29,881 nucleotides of DNA from JAZDFH01 sp043808035. GTDB taxonomy: Bacteria > Patescibacteriota > Minisyncoccia > UBA6257 > Colwellbacteraceae. The DNA lies in the NCBI GenBank assembly GCA_043808035.1, contig JAZDFH010000050.1, forward strand, positions 1 to 29,881, given 5' to 3'. Each line of letters opens with the position of its first letter. Position 1 is the stretch's first letter. Below the pieces are notes generated by a model. That model saw only the letters and a program-made list of their open reading frames with translations, did no database searches and was not told where the DNA came from. Made by a program: the position numbers and the translations under genes. This document shows, in pieces, positions 14,209 through 22,796 of this stretch.

Positions 14209-15018
14209 TTATTTATCGTTTATATTTTCGTCCTCCTTCTGTTTCTTCTGCATCAAAGTAGAAGTCTGCGCTTTTTCTATAGATTTCTCAATATACGACA
14301 TAACCAATGCCACACTTTTTGGGCTTCTTGTATTAGCCGGGATTGGATAATCGGCAAATTTAGGATCTCCATCTGTATTAACCAATGCCACAATAGGGAT
14401 GTGCATCCGTCGAGCTTCTCGTGCTGCAACCAAATTCTCTTTCAAATCAGCGATAAATACCATCGAAGGCAGTTTGTCCATTTTCTCCATCCCAATAAAA
14501 AACTTTTCTAATCTTTTTAATTCTTTGGAGATCTGTAATCTTTCTTTCTTGGTATATTTTTCAATCCGTCCGGATGATTGATCCTCCTTTAACGTACGAA
14601 AATGATTGATCCTTCCCGAAATTGTTTTAAAATTCGTGAACGTCCCTCCCAACCATCGCTCGGTAACATACGACGCCCCTACCTTTTCCGCAGTCTCTTG
14701 TACTACTTTCTTTGTCGCAGGCGCTGTCCCAACGAAAAACAACATACCACCCGATTTAACTACACCCTCTATTGTTTTTTTTGCCTTATCCAAGGCTTCC
14801 ATCGTTTTTAACAAATTAATAACCTCAAGCCCAGATCTCGTCGCAAGAATATATGGACGCATTTTAGGATTTGTTCGAGATCTATTATACCCATAAAAAA
14901 CGCTTGCCTCCATCATAAGCCGCACATGCATTTCATCTTCAGATGTCAATACGACTTCAGAAACCTGCGTTTGTACTTCTTCCTTTTGTTCTTCCATGAT
15001 TTTCTTCACTTTTTCCAT
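14209..15018 (-). CDS. rpsB: 30S ribosomal protein S2
   Basis: About 269 residues from ATG 15018 (MEKVKKIMEEQ); a second ATG at 14997 is also possible. The longer frame back to 15249 overlaps trmD in another frame and is rejected. Family motifs: MRPYILATRSGLEVINLLKT, GGMLFFVGTAPATKK, RWLGGTFTNFKTI, PSMVFIADLKENLVAAREARRMHIPIVALVNTDGDP and PIPANTRSPKSVALV. The early region (EDEMHVRLMMEASVFYGYNRSRTNPKM) replaces the usual LLEAGVHFGHQTRRWNPKM: the position of the common H-F-G-H reads F-Y-G-Y. The tail is basic and Lys/Asp-rich. Confidence 0.95.
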   Translation of the reverse strand: MEKVKKIMEEQKEEVQTQVSEVVLTSEDEMHVRLMMEASVFYGYNRSRTNPKMRPYILATRSGLEVINLLKTMEALDKAKKTIEGVVKSGGMLFFVGTAPATKKVVQETAEKVGASYVTERWLGGTFTNFKTISGRINHFRTLKEDQSSGRIEKYTKKERLQISKELKRLEKFFIGMEKMDKLPSMVFIADLKENLVAAREARRMHIPIVALVNTDGDPKFADYPIPANTRSPKSVALVMSYIEKSIEKAQTSTLMQKKQKEDENINDK

Positions 15019-15034
15019 ACTAATTTTTTGTATT

Positions 15035-15060
15035 CCAAAGAAAGGCTGTCCTCTCTTTGG
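15035..15060 (-). promoter_or_regulatory. Hairpin between trmD and rpsB
   Basis: CCAAAGAGAGG-ACAG-CCTTTCTTTGG on the minus strand forms a 26-base hairpin. An overlapping alternative, GGCTG...CAGCC, can also form. No T run follows at once, so it may be a weak terminator or a leader structure for rpsB rather than a full terminator. Confidence 0.45.
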
Positions 15061-15079
15061 CAGCCCCCCTACTATATAC

Positions 15080-15733
15080 TTATTTCTTTTTATGTTCAAG
15101 TCGCCAACGCTCAATTTCTTTATGATTGCCAGACCGCAATACCTGTGGGACGTCATATTCCCTTTTTTTATATACAAAAACCTCGGGTCTTGTATACACA
15201 GGGACACCAATACCATAACGTTTCTCTTCCAACGATTCCTTTTTACCAAGGACTCCTGTTATTTTACGACTCACCGCATCCATCACGATAAGTGCCGGCA
15301 ACTCACCTCCCGTAAGAACATATGGTCCAACCGAAACTTCTTCTATCGAAAAAACTTTTTTTATCCGTTCATCAATCCCCTCATAACGACCTGCTATCAA
15401 AATAAAATGTTTATAATATCGACTATATCTTCGAGTAAGAGTGTCCTCGAATTGTTTTCCTGCAGCAGACATCAGTAATATTTTAGAAGACCTACACTGT
15501 GCTTGCTTCTTAATATATTCAATCGCTCGAACAAGCGGCTCAATTTGGATTACCATACCAGGACCGCCACCATATACCCTATCATCAACCTTATGGTGTC
15601 GATTTTCAACAAATTTCCTCAAATCATGCACATGGACGCTAATATGTCCCGCTTTTTGCGCACGATTGATTATAGACTCCCCACTATATGCCAAACATAT
15701 TTCAGGAAACAGTGTAATAATATCAAATCTCAT
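15080..15733 (-). CDS. trmD: tRNA (guanine-37-N1)-methyltransferase TrmD
   Basis: SAM-dependent m1G37 methylation, protecting against frameshifting. About 217 residues from MRFDIITLFPE at 15733; the upstream ATGs add only MLYWNM. Signature motifs: GGGPGMVIQIEPLVRAI, the trefoil-knot SAM site LIAGRYEGIDERI, and SVGPYVLTGGELPALIVMDAVSRKI. The tail RPEVFVYKKREYDVPQVLRSGNHKEIERWR is conserved. The rimM gene usually found between khpA and trmD, and the rplS gene after it, are absent; rpsB follows instead. Confidence 0.97.
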   Translation of the reverse strand: MRFDIITLFPEICLAYSGESIINRAQKAGHISVHVHDLRKFVENRHHKVDDRVYGGGPGMVIQIEPLVRAIEYIKKQAQCRSSKILLMSAAGKQFEDTLTRRYSRYYKHFILIAGRYEGIDERIKKVFSIEEVSVGPYVLTGGELPALIVMDAVSRKITGVLGKKESLEEKRYGIGVPVYTRPEVFVYKKREYDVPQVLRSGNHKEIERWRLEHKKK

Positions 15734-15764
15734 CATATTCCAGTATAACAAAACAACAGTATAA

Positions 15765-15795
15765 CAAAAAAGCCCCCTACCAAATGATAGAGGAC
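15765..15795 (-). terminator. Intrinsic terminator between khpA and trmD
   Basis: Minus strand stem GTCCTCTATC-ATTT-GGTAGGGGGC (15795-15772), 10 bp with several G-U pairs, followed by a run of T (15771-15765). It separates the rpsP-khpA transcript from trmD or attenuates entry into trmD. Confidence 0.75.
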
Positions 15796-15819
15796 TTAAT
15801 TAACACTAAAACATTCTGT

Positions 15820-16167
15820 CTATAAGTCGTTTTTGATGTCATCAATAACCTGCTCAACAGTTGTTGTTACGTTCGAGTTTGTCGTTGATGTTGATACATT
15901 TCGTACATAATCAGATCCTTCCGGTTCCTCAATCTTAAGATTTACTCGCGCATTGTGTTTAATACCAACAATACGCAATAGTGATCTAATTGCTTTCGCT
16001 GTGTTGCCACCCCTGCCAACGACTTGTCCCATATCTTTCGGACTTACCAAAAGAGTCAATAGGACTCCCATTTCATCAACCTTGCGATCGATCTTTACGT
16101 CTTCCGGGTGATCAACGATTGACTTAATAAGAAATTCAAGAAATTCTTTATCGGCTTCTGTTGCCAT
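15820..16167 (-). CDS. khpA: KH-domain RNA-binding protein KhpA
   Basis: 115 residues, larger than most KhpA (about 75-80). The N-terminus EADKEFLEFLIKSIVDHPEDVKI and the KH core SPKDMGQVVGRGGNTAKAIRSLL are typical, with GRGG (51-54) in place of the usual GKxG RNA-binding loop. About 25 extra residues form a Ser/Thr-rich C-terminal tail (NVSTSTTNSNVTTTVEQV). It lies 15 bases after rpsP, the common place for khpA, which acts with KhpB in RNA regulation in Gram-positive bacteria. Confidence 0.92.
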   Translation of the reverse strand: MATEADKEFLEFLIKSIVDHPEDVKIDRKVDEMGVLLTLLVSPKDMGQVVGRGGNTAKAIRSLLRIVGIKHNARVNLKIEEPEGSDYVRNVSTSTTNSNVTTTVEQVIDDIKNDL

Positions 16168-16182
16168 CGTTGACGTTATATC

Positions 16183-16464
16183 TTACTTTTCGACCTTTTC
16201 CGTTTCTTTCTTTGTCGTTTTCGCTTTTTCAATCAACCGTCTCTGTTTCTTCAAAATATCACCCACAGTCTTAGTTGGTTGAGCACCACAATTAATCCAA
16301 TATAAAACACGCTCATTATTAATATCGAACGAGTTCGAATGTGGACTATACCAACCTAAATCTTCGCTAAACTTACCCTGAAGTTTCGCCTTCTTTTCCT
16401 GAACAACGATACGAAATGATCGCTGTTTCTTTTTCCCTACCATTCGTAATTTGATTGCTAACAT
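16183..16464 (-). CDS. rpsP: 30S ribosomal protein S16
   Basis: 93 residues. The start MLAIKLRMVGKKKQRSFRIVVQEKK is the S16 signature, followed by FSEDLGWYSPHSN, RVLYWINCGAQPTKTVGDIL and a Lys-rich tail. It is the first gene of an rpsP-khpA unit with a sigma70-like promoter just upstream. Confidence 0.97.
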   Translation of the reverse strand: MLAIKLRMVGKKKQRSFRIVVQEKKAKLQGKFSEDLGWYSPHSNSFDINNERVLYWINCGAQPTKTVGDILKKQRRLIEKAKTTKKETEKVEK

Positions 16465-16472
16465 ACCCTGTT

Positions 16473-16501
16473 ATTTAATCGTATCGTATTCATAAAGTCA
16501 A
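16473..16501 (-). promoter_or_regulatory. Sigma70-type promoter of rpsP
   Basis: -35 TTGACT (16501-16496), a 17-base spacer and -10 TTAAAT (16478-16473) on the minus strand, about 9 bases before the rpsP ATG. An A/T palindrome (ACTAAAATT...AATTTTAGT, about 16508-16531) lies just upstream and may end the argS transcript. Confidence 0.55.
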
Positions 16502-16595
16502 GCGTTCACTAAAATTAATCAAAATTTTAGTAAATTCTTTCTAATTTTAGGTCTCAAAAATCAAACAAATTGGGATAAAAAGACAGAGTTAAGTG

Positions 16596-18356
16596 TCACA
16601 TCGTTTCCAACACATCAATGTCTAATATATTCAACCCCTTTTTTAACACAACGGCTGTCGCACTAATAAGACTCACTCTCGCCCGCGTCAACTCCGGTTT
16701 AATTGTATCTGAAATAACTCTATGTTTATTATAAAACTGATTAAAGCTTTTCGCTGTCTCGAAAATATGAGTTGTAATACGTGCAGGATTACATTCTTCT
16801 GCCGCCAATAACACCTCCTGAGGAAACTGTATCAGTTTTTGTAATAATAAACGCTCCTCTGAATTTCCAAGAAGAGAAAAATCAACATCTTGGCAACAAA
16901 TATCGTCATTTCTCACATTCTCCAAAATACCAAAGATTCGAGCATACGCATATTGACAATATGGTCCCGTTGCGCCATCAAACGCAACTGATGCTTTCGG
17001 ATCAAAATGGATATCTTGAGTAGTCTTCAGCGATAATAAATAATATTTTATAGCCCCAATCGCAATCTTTGCAGCTATCAGCGATATCTCACTATCAACA
17101 AGTTTATTCTTCGTATTCCTTTTACAAATCTCTTCTTCGGCAAGCTTGGTCACTTCATCAATTAAATCGTCGGCCTCAACCGTTTTCCCTTCTCGTGACT
17201 TCATTTTGCCTTCTGGCAAATACACCATCCCGTAAGAAAGATGATAACACTTTTTTGCCCATGTATATCCCAATGCTAAAAGGATAGTGAACAGACAAGA
17301 AAAATAATAATTTTGTTCACTCCCGACAACAAAAACAGAACGATCAAGATTGTGTTCCTTAAACTTTAATATCGTAGCTGCTATATCCTGAGTTATATAC
17401 AGACTTGTCCCGTCAGGTCGCAATACTGTTACTTCTTTTAGTGTCCCGTCTTTATTACGACCAAACGGAGTCTCAGGAAGTTGAAAAACAGTATTGCCTT
17501 TGTCATTTTTTGAAAAAATCTTTTTCTCGGAACCACTCTCTATAATGTCTTTGCCTAATTTATATATATTCGACTCAAAATAAAAAACATCAAATTCAAA
17601 ACCAACCTTTTTATACGTTTCAGTAAAACCAACACATGCCCAATCTTTCATTATTGCCCAAAGCTTCATTGTCTCCGAATCTCCCTGTTCCCATTTTTGT
17701 AACAATAACTGAACTTCTTGTGCAAGATCAGGGTTTTTATCCAATTCTTGAGCATACCGAACATACCATTTACCGACAAAATGATCACCTTTCAATCCCT
17801 CTGATTCAGGTGTCGAACCATTCCCCCATTTTTGCCACGCTAACATACTTTTACAAATATGCACCCCTCTATCGTTGACTAAGTTAGCTTTTATCACATG
17901 ATTGCCTGTCGCTTCCAATAAATGAGCCATAGCCATTCCTATAGAACCGTTTCGTAAATGTCCTAAATGAAGAGGTTTGTTCGTATTCGGAGAAAGATAT
18001 TCTACCATAACACGTGATTTTTCTTCACTTTCAACATCACCGAAAGAATCCCCTTTCTCAAGGATATGAGTACAATATGAAAAAAGTAAACTTTTTTTGA
18101 CTGTTATGTTCAAGTACGGACATACCGCATGAATCGCCTCTATCATATCACTTGGTTCAATCGCCTCAGCGATTTTATTCGCTATACTGTTTGGCGCATC
18201 GTGAAATTGTTTTGCCAGAGAAAAACATTCTACCGTAAAATCACCAAATTCTATATCAGGTGGAAAAGATAGAAATAAGCTTTCCGGATATTCTCCCCAT
18301 ATCTTTTGGACAGCTTCTTTTATATGGAATAAAATTTGTTGTTTGAGCTCATTCAT
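16596..18356 (-). CDS. argS: Arginyl-tRNA synthetase
   Basis: Charges tRNA-Arg with arginine. 586 residues, normal length. An N-terminal additional domain (FPPDIEFGDFTVECFSLAKQF), the class I HIGH-type motif HLGH at 130-133 in SPNTNKPLHLGHLRNG, and KMKSREG at 384-390 standing for KMSKS as in other ArgRS. The C-terminal anticodon-binding domain carries GPYCQYAYARI and ends with FNQFYNKHRVI. A hairpin with a T run stands only 9 bases ahead of the ATG, so transcription from upstream is probably terminated or attenuated before the gene. Confidence 0.97.
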   Translation of the reverse strand: MNELKQQILFHIKEAVQKIWGEYPESLFLSFPPDIEFGDFTVECFSLAKQFHDAPNSIANKIAEAIEPSDMIEAIHAVCPYLNITVKKSLLFSYCTHILEKGDSFGDVESEEKSRVMVEYLSPNTNKPLHLGHLRNGSIGMAMAHLLEATGNHVIKANLVNDRGVHICKSMLAWQKWGNGSTPESEGLKGDHFVGKWYVRYAQELDKNPDLAQEVQLLLQKWEQGDSETMKLWAIMKDWACVGFTETYKKVGFEFDVFYFESNIYKLGKDIIESGSEKKIFSKNDKGNTVFQLPETPFGRNKDGTLKEVTVLRPDGTSLYITQDIAATILKFKEHNLDRSVFVVGSEQNYYFSCLFTILLALGYTWAKKCYHLSYGMVYLPEGKMKSREGKTVEADDLIDEVTKLAEEEICKRNTKNKLVDSEISLIAAKIAIGAIKYYLLSLKTTQDIHFDPKASVAFDGATGPYCQYAYARIFGILENVRNDDICCQDVDFSLLGNSEERLLLQKLIQFPQEVLLAAEECNPARITTHIFETAKSFNQFYNKHRVISDTIKPELTRARVSLISATAVVLKKGLNILDIDVLETM

Positions 18357-18365
18357 GTCTTTTTG

Positions 18366-18394
18366 AAAAAATGTTACTACTCAAAGAGTAACAC
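18366..18394 (-). terminator. Intrinsic terminator directly ahead of argS
   Basis: Minus strand TGTTACT (18394-18388) pairs with AGTAACA (18379-18373), followed by TTTTTT (18372-18367). It ends 10 bases before the argS start. It may end the smc transcript, or act as an attenuator for argS. Confidence 0.7.
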
Positions 18395-18422
18395 ATCTAT
18401 TATAATTTTCGATATCTTCCTA

Positions 18423-18515
18423 TTATTTTTTACCTTCCGTCAATCTCTCTTTATAACCACTGATCAACATTCCTATTATATCATAATGCTCAATTTTCAG
18501 TTCTCTTGAAACCAT
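18423..18515 (-). CDS. Possible 30-residue small ORF between smc and argS
   Basis: ATG at 18515, TAA at 18425-18423. The peptide (MVSRELKIEHYDIIGM...YKERLTEGKK) has a balanced charged/hydrophobic pattern, better than expected for random A/T-rich sequence. No Shine-Dalgarno is visible. It ends about 28 bases before the terminator that precedes argS, so a leader peptide is conceivable, though only two Arg codons are present. It may be chance or the remnant of a gene. Confidence 0.25.
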   Translation of the reverse strand: MVSRELKIEHYDIIGMLISGYKERLTEGKK

Positions 18516-18526
18516 AAAAATCCGGA

Positions 18527-20671
18527 TTAGTGTTCGTTAGCTGCGTCCTTTAATTTAAGAGAAAATATTTTCGAAGCACCGTCATCCGCCATAGTGACAC
18601 CATAAAGCGTTTCAGCCGCCTCCATAGTTGCCCTGTTATGTGTAATAATCACAAATTGTGTTTTTCTTGAAAATTCTTTCAAAATTTCGCCTAATCGGCG
18701 GGCATTCTGCTCATCGAGTGCGGCATCAACCTCATCCAAAACTAAAAACGGAGGAGGAGAAACCGAAATAAGAGCAAAAAGCGCCGCGATAGAAACAAGG
18801 CTTCTCTCACCTCCAGAAAGCACTTCGAGCCCTTTAATGCGTTTCCTTGGAAGATGGATGAATACTTCTATTCCTCCCTGTTTTTCCGTCATATCCCCTT
18901 CTACCTCCTCTGTACTCTCTTCGCCAATATTTTGTGGTACATCCTGCACAATAAGTCCCGCTTTTCCTCCTCCAAACATAAGAGTAATGAACTTTTCAAA
19001 TTCTTTGTTTATCGTGGATATCGCATGTGTAAATTCCGTGCAAATTTTACGATCAAGTTCCTTAATAAGTTTCTTGAGATCACATACTGCCTGTTCAAGA
19101 TCAAAAATATTTTTTGTTAAAAACTCATATCGCTCTTCAACTTCTTTTGCCTCACTAATGACAGCGGGATCAATTTCTTCAATACTGACGAGTTCTGCTC
19201 GAAGCCTGTAAATTTTACGCATCTCTTCTTCTCCTGACTCTGTTACCTCTCCTTCCCAGTTTTCAAAATCATGAAACGTTTTTCCAATCTCCGAAATTTG
19301 CCGCTCAAGATCACGTAATCGTTCTCTAACCCGTTCATCGTCGAAAACAACCTTATTCCGTCCTTCATGAAAAATCGCTAACTTTCTCCTCTCGTCTTCT
19401 AAGACAATAAACGCTTTTTGAAAATTATGATTAAACTGTTCCAGATAAGAAGAACATGTTTTTTCTTCGTTTTGTATACATTCAAACTCAGTATCCACTT
19501 TATTTAATGCACTAATAACAGCCTGAAGTTTATCAAGCAGTTCCGGATTATCTTTCTTCTGAATGGGGGTTTTCTCAAATGCCGAATCAGCCGCGACGAT
19601 TATCTTTTTTATACCCTCCCTCAATTTTGTCACATCTTCTTCGTTCTGTAACAATTGAGCAATATGCTGTACCTCTTTTATAAGTCGAACAAAATCAACT
19701 TCTTTTTGCCCAACGGAAGAGTGGGTACGTGTAAATTCTATCTCTGTTTCAATACGGCCTAAATCACGTTGTAAAATCGCCCGTTTTTCTAAAAGTCTTC
19801 TTTTCTCTTCCGCGAGCACTCCTTCTTTCTCATGTGCTTTCGGTCTGCTCTTTTTAACTTCCTCAAGTGCATTTTCAGCCCCTACAACATGTTTTTGCTG
19901 CACATGAATCTTATCGTCTACTTCTTTTAATCGTGGTGTAATGCTCAAGAGCTGTATACGGAGCTGCTTCAGCTTGCCACCATACACCATCATCTCATAA
20001 TTATTTAATTCCTTTTCAATCTCATTTTTTTGTTCATATCGCTTTGCTTGCCGACGCAATAACCGAAGCCGCGGTAGCAGTTCTTCTATAAGTGCTTTCG
20101 TTTTATCAAGATTAAATGTCGTATTTTGCAGTTTTCTTTTAGCAGACGACTTTTTTATTTGATATTCCTTCAGGCCAAGCATCTCTTCAATGAGAACACG
20201 CCTTTCAATCGGAGTCGCCTTAATAAAAACATCACTGTCTCCTTGTCCGATAATAGTCAAACCTCTCGCTCCAACTCGCGCACGAGCAAAAAAATCAATC
20301 ACGTCTTTTAGACGGACTTCCGCCTTATTCAAAAAAAATTGAGATGTCCCATCCCTACTAACCCGCCGAGAAATTGAAACTTCTTTATAAGGAACCGGGA
20401 AAAATCCGGAATTATTATCAAAATACAAACTTGCTTGAGCAAGTCCTGATCGAGGACGTTTTTCGGTACCAGCAAAAATCAAATCTTCTATTTTACCTCC
20501 TCGAAGATTACGAGCATCCCGTTCCCCCAAAAGCCAACGTATACCATCTGCAACGTTAGATTTGCCTGACCCGTTCGGACCAACAATTGCAACAACACCC
20601 GCATCAAATTCAAAATGCGTCTTATCTGCAAACGATTTAAAACCTTGTAATTCTAACCTTTTAAGAAACAT
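18527..20671 (-). CDS. smc: SMC-family chromosome segregation ATPase, short and hinge-less
   Basis: 714 residues against about 1150-1200 for bacterial SMC. The N-terminal head is complete (MFLKRLELQGFKSFADKT; Walker A GPNGSGKSN at 31-39; the GARGLTIIGQGDSDVF region). The C-terminal head has the ABC signature LSGGERSL at 618-625, Walker B with LDEVDAALD at 645-653, and ITHNRATMEAA. Between them lie about 400 residues of charged coiled coil. I see no globular SMC hinge and no CxxC zinc hook. Head sequences favour SMC over RecN or Rad50, but dimerisation must work differently. It follows rnc by 10 bases; scpA and scpB are not in the window. Confidence 0.88.
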   Translation of the reverse strand: MFLKRLELQGFKSFADKTHFEFDAGVVAIVGPNGSGKSNVADGIRWLLGERDARNLRGGKIEDLIFAGTEKRPRSGLAQASLYFDNNSGFFPVPYKEVSISRRVSRDGTSQFFLNKAEVRLKDVIDFFARARVGARGLTIIGQGDSDVFIKATPIERRVLIEEMLGLKEYQIKKSSAKRKLQNTTFNLDKTKALIEELLPRLRLLRRQAKRYEQKNEIEKELNNYEMMVYGGKLKQLRIQLLSITPRLKEVDDKIHVQQKHVVGAENALEEVKKSRPKAHEKEGVLAEEKRRLLEKRAILQRDLGRIETEIEFTRTHSSVGQKEVDFVRLIKEVQHIAQLLQNEEDVTKLREGIKKIIVAADSAFEKTPIQKKDNPELLDKLQAVISALNKVDTEFECIQNEEKTCSSYLEQFNHNFQKAFIVLEDERRKLAIFHEGRNKVVFDDERVRERLRDLERQISEIGKTFHDFENWEGEVTESGEEEMRKIYRLRAELVSIEEIDPAVISEAKEVEERYEFLTKNIFDLEQAVCDLKKLIKELDRKICTEFTHAISTINKEFEKFITLMFGGGKAGLIVQDVPQNIGEESTEEVEGDMTEKQGGIEVFIHLPRKRIKGLEVLSGGERSLVSIAALFALISVSPPPFLVLDEVDAALDEQNARRLGEILKEFSRKTQFVIITHNRATMEAAETLYGVTMADDGASKIFSLKLKDAANEH

Positions 20672-20681
20672 ACTTCCATAA

Positions 20682-21401
20682 TTACATAAAACACTTCTCT
20701 ACACCATCGATTTCTTTCAAAAAAATCTTTGCGGCTTCTGTCTCTGCTTCTTGTTTGGAATGTCCCTTTCCTTCTGCGCGTAACGTCTCATCCATAAAAA
20801 GCCCGACAGTGAATAATCTATCATGAGAAGGACCTACTTCTCCCAAAACCTTATATGTCGGCGTAATACGATATTTCTCCTGAATTTTTTCTTGTACTAA
20901 ACTTTTAGGATCCTTCCCTCCCGCTACTGTTATTTCATCGACATGCGTCAAAATATAACGTTCAATAAATGATGTCGCTGTATCATATCCATTATCTAGA
21001 TATAAAGCACCGATAAGAGCTTCAACCGCGTCTGCAAGAATAGCTTCTCCTCTCCGTTCATAAATTTCTTTTGCTTCTCCTTTCGACATCAATAGCACAG
21101 ATGGGATATCAATCTCTTTTGCAATTGAACACAACATCTTTGTATTTACCAATGCCGCTCTATATGTAGTCAAATCCCCCTCTTCTTTATCAGGGAACTG
21201 ACGGAAAAGATGATCCGTAACAATTATCTCTAAAACAGCATCCCCCAAAAACTCTAAACGTTCATTATGACGATACTTCCACACTACATTTTCATTAAGA
21301 TATGACCGATGAGTGAGTGCTTCTTTAAGAATATCTTTGTTTTGAAAAACAATACCTATTTCTGCTTCAAGCTGTTGTATTCCGTGTTCGTTCATAGCCA
21401 A
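20682..21401 (-). CDS. rnc: Ribonuclease III
   Basis: Cleaves double-stranded RNA in rRNA processing and mRNA turnover. 239 residues. The RNase III signature NERLEFLGDAVLEI (46-59) carries the catalytic Glu and Asp, with a second acidic cluster at ADAVEALIGALYLDNG. The C-terminal dsRNA-binding domain runs from about 165 (DPKSLVQEKIQEKYRITPTY) to KQEAETEAAKIFL. It begins one base after the nusB stop, so the two are coupled, and smc follows. Confidence 0.97.
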   Translation of the reverse strand: MAMNEHGIQQLEAEIGIVFQNKDILKEALTHRSYLNENVVWKYRHNERLEFLGDAVLEIIVTDHLFRQFPDKEEGDLTTYRAALVNTKMLCSIAKEIDIPSVLLMSKGEAKEIYERRGEAILADAVEALIGALYLDNGYDTATSFIERYILTHVDEITVAGGKDPKSLVQEKIQEKYRITPTYKVLGEVGPSHDRLFTVGLFMDETLRAEGKGHSKQEAETEAAKIFLKEIDGVEKCFM

Positions 21402-21890
21402 TTATTCTTCGATTGCTCCTTGTTGTTCTTTTTGTACTTCTTCAGGTTGCTTCCTTTCGGGGTCTTGATCAGGTTCACCGATTTCTCGATATACCGTTCC
21501 CAACACACCATTAATAAATTTACCCGAATTTTGTCCTCCATAGTTTTTTGCAAGCTCAATTGCTTCATTAATAGCAACCCGAGGAGGTACTTCGCCTCTA
21601 TCGGCATATAATAGCTCATAAAGCCCTATGCGTAATACGTTGCGATCCACAATAGGCAGTTGAGAAATTGGCCATTCCGGCGCAGAAGTAGTAATAATTT
21701 CGTCTATCTTCTTAATCTTTCCTTGAACGCCTTCGACGATGTGTATTACAAAATCCCGATCACTGAAACCGGGAGCAAATTCTTCAAGATTCCGTTCAAG
21801 AATTACTAATAAATCACCTTCGCGATTATAAAAATCCCATTCATACAGTGATTGTAACGCAATACCTCTTCCAAGCTGTCGTGCCGCCAT
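21402..21890 (-). CDS. nusB: Transcription antitermination factor NusB
   Basis: 162 residues with the all-helical NusB pattern: MAARQLGRGIALQSLYEWDF at the start, then DRDFVIHIVEGVQGKIKKIDEII, and the conserved C-terminal block LPIVDRNVLRIGLYELLY...PPRVAINEAIELAKNYGG...FINGVLGTVYREIG. It partners with NusE (S10) on rRNA transcripts. An acidic/Gln tail (EEVQKEQQGAIEE) extends past the core. It lies between rpmF and rnc. Confidence 0.96.
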   Translation of the reverse strand: MAARQLGRGIALQSLYEWDFYNREGDLLVILERNLEEFAPGFSDRDFVIHIVEGVQGKIKKIDEIITTSAPEWPISQLPIVDRNVLRIGLYELLYADRGEVPPRVAINEAIELAKNYGGQNSGKFINGVLGTVYREIGEPDQDPERKQPEEVQKEQQGAIEE

Positions 21891-21902
21891 TGTTCGGAAT
21901 TT

Positions 21903-22076
21903 CTATTTTAACTCCTTTTTTACTCCTCTATCACCACACTGTTTGCATATTCGATGAGCAAGACGAGGGGCTTTACATGTGGGACATGAAGCCATCGTCA
22001 CAGGCTTTTGTGCAAGATGACTGCGACGCCTGCCCACTTTTGATTTTGTATGATGTTTAACCGGTACTCCACCCAT
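21903..22076 (-). CDS. rpmF: 50S ribosomal protein L32
   Basis: 57 residues, MGGVPVKHHTKSKVGRRRSH at the start, then the zinc ribbon CPTCKAPRLAHRICKQCG (31-48), both CxxC pairs intact. The middle HLAQKPVTMASCPTC is family-typical. It starts a short run rpmF-nusB-rnc-smc on the minus strand with 12 bases to nusB. Confidence 0.95.
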   Translation of the reverse strand: MGGVPVKHHTKSKVGRRRSHLAQKPVTMASCPTCKAPRLAHRICKQCGDRGVKKELK

Positions 22077-22113
22077 TTTATTATAATATTATCCTTTTAA
22101 ATTCAATTAACAA

Positions 22114-22767
22114 TCAAATTGTACGGTATTTTCGCAAAAACGTCAAACGATGAAAAAAACACGGACCGAACCTTTTTATCGCCTTTATGTGCAACAACGT
22201 ACCATATCCCTTGTGCTTCTCAAAACAATATTCCGGATATTGCTTCGCGACACGAACCATATACTCATCTCTCTTCACTTTCGCGACAACCGATGCTAAA
22301 GAAACCTCAAAAAAATTATCATCCGCACGTACAATCGTACGAGCGGATGAAACGCTTGCGATAGCAGTATGAAGTGTTTTTTGATATTGTTTGCTTTTAA
22401 TAAAGAGCCCCCCATCAAGAATAATATCAAACGACGCATCATGATCTTGACTTGTAATACAAACAATTATTTTCGTAATCGCTCTCCATGCAGCATTATT
22501 TGCAGCATATGAAACATTATGAGAATCAATACGTGAAGCAGTCGTGCGTGCAACAGTAAACCAAATATTTTGATCTTTAGCAATCTTGTTTAAACGTAAA
22601 AAAGCTTCATCGCGTGCACGAGCGGTCATTTTCTTCGAATCACGTACAAAAAAAAATGTAGACTTGACCATGTTTTTACGACAAGTAGGAAAAGCGGTTG
22701 CACCAACAAAAACAGACCCTGCAAGAGTTCCCCTCCCCGCTTCATCCAATCCGATACTATATCGCAC
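22114..22767 (-). CDS. rnhB: Ribonuclease HII
   Basis: Removes ribonucleotides and RNA from RNA-DNA hybrids. 217 residues. Catalytic acids appear in YSIGLDEAGRGTLAGSV (D8, E9) and in IILDGGLF. DSKKMTARARDEAF is the RNase HII substrate-loop region, and SLASVVAKVKRDEYM and KHKGYGTLLHIKAI complete the family pattern. It stands alone between the receiver gene and rpmF; 37 bases separate it from rpmF. Confidence 0.96.
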   Translation of the reverse strand: MRYSIGLDEAGRGTLAGSVFVGATAFPTCRKNMVKSTFFFVRDSKKMTARARDEAFLRLNKIAKDQNIWFTVARTTASRIDSHNVSYAANNAAWRAITKIIVCITSQDHDASFDIILDGGLFIKSKQYQKTLHTAIASVSSARTIVRADDNFFEVSLASVVAKVKRDEYMVRVAKQYPEYCFEKHKGYGTLLHIKAIKRFGPCFFHRLTFLRKYRTI

Positions 22768-22796
22768 ATTTTTACTCCAAAAGAGAAATATTATTG

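Noticed and set aside
15019..15249. N-terminal extension of rpsB
   Set aside because: The extension overlaps trmD in another frame and shows no S2 similarity; the start at 15018 is preferred.
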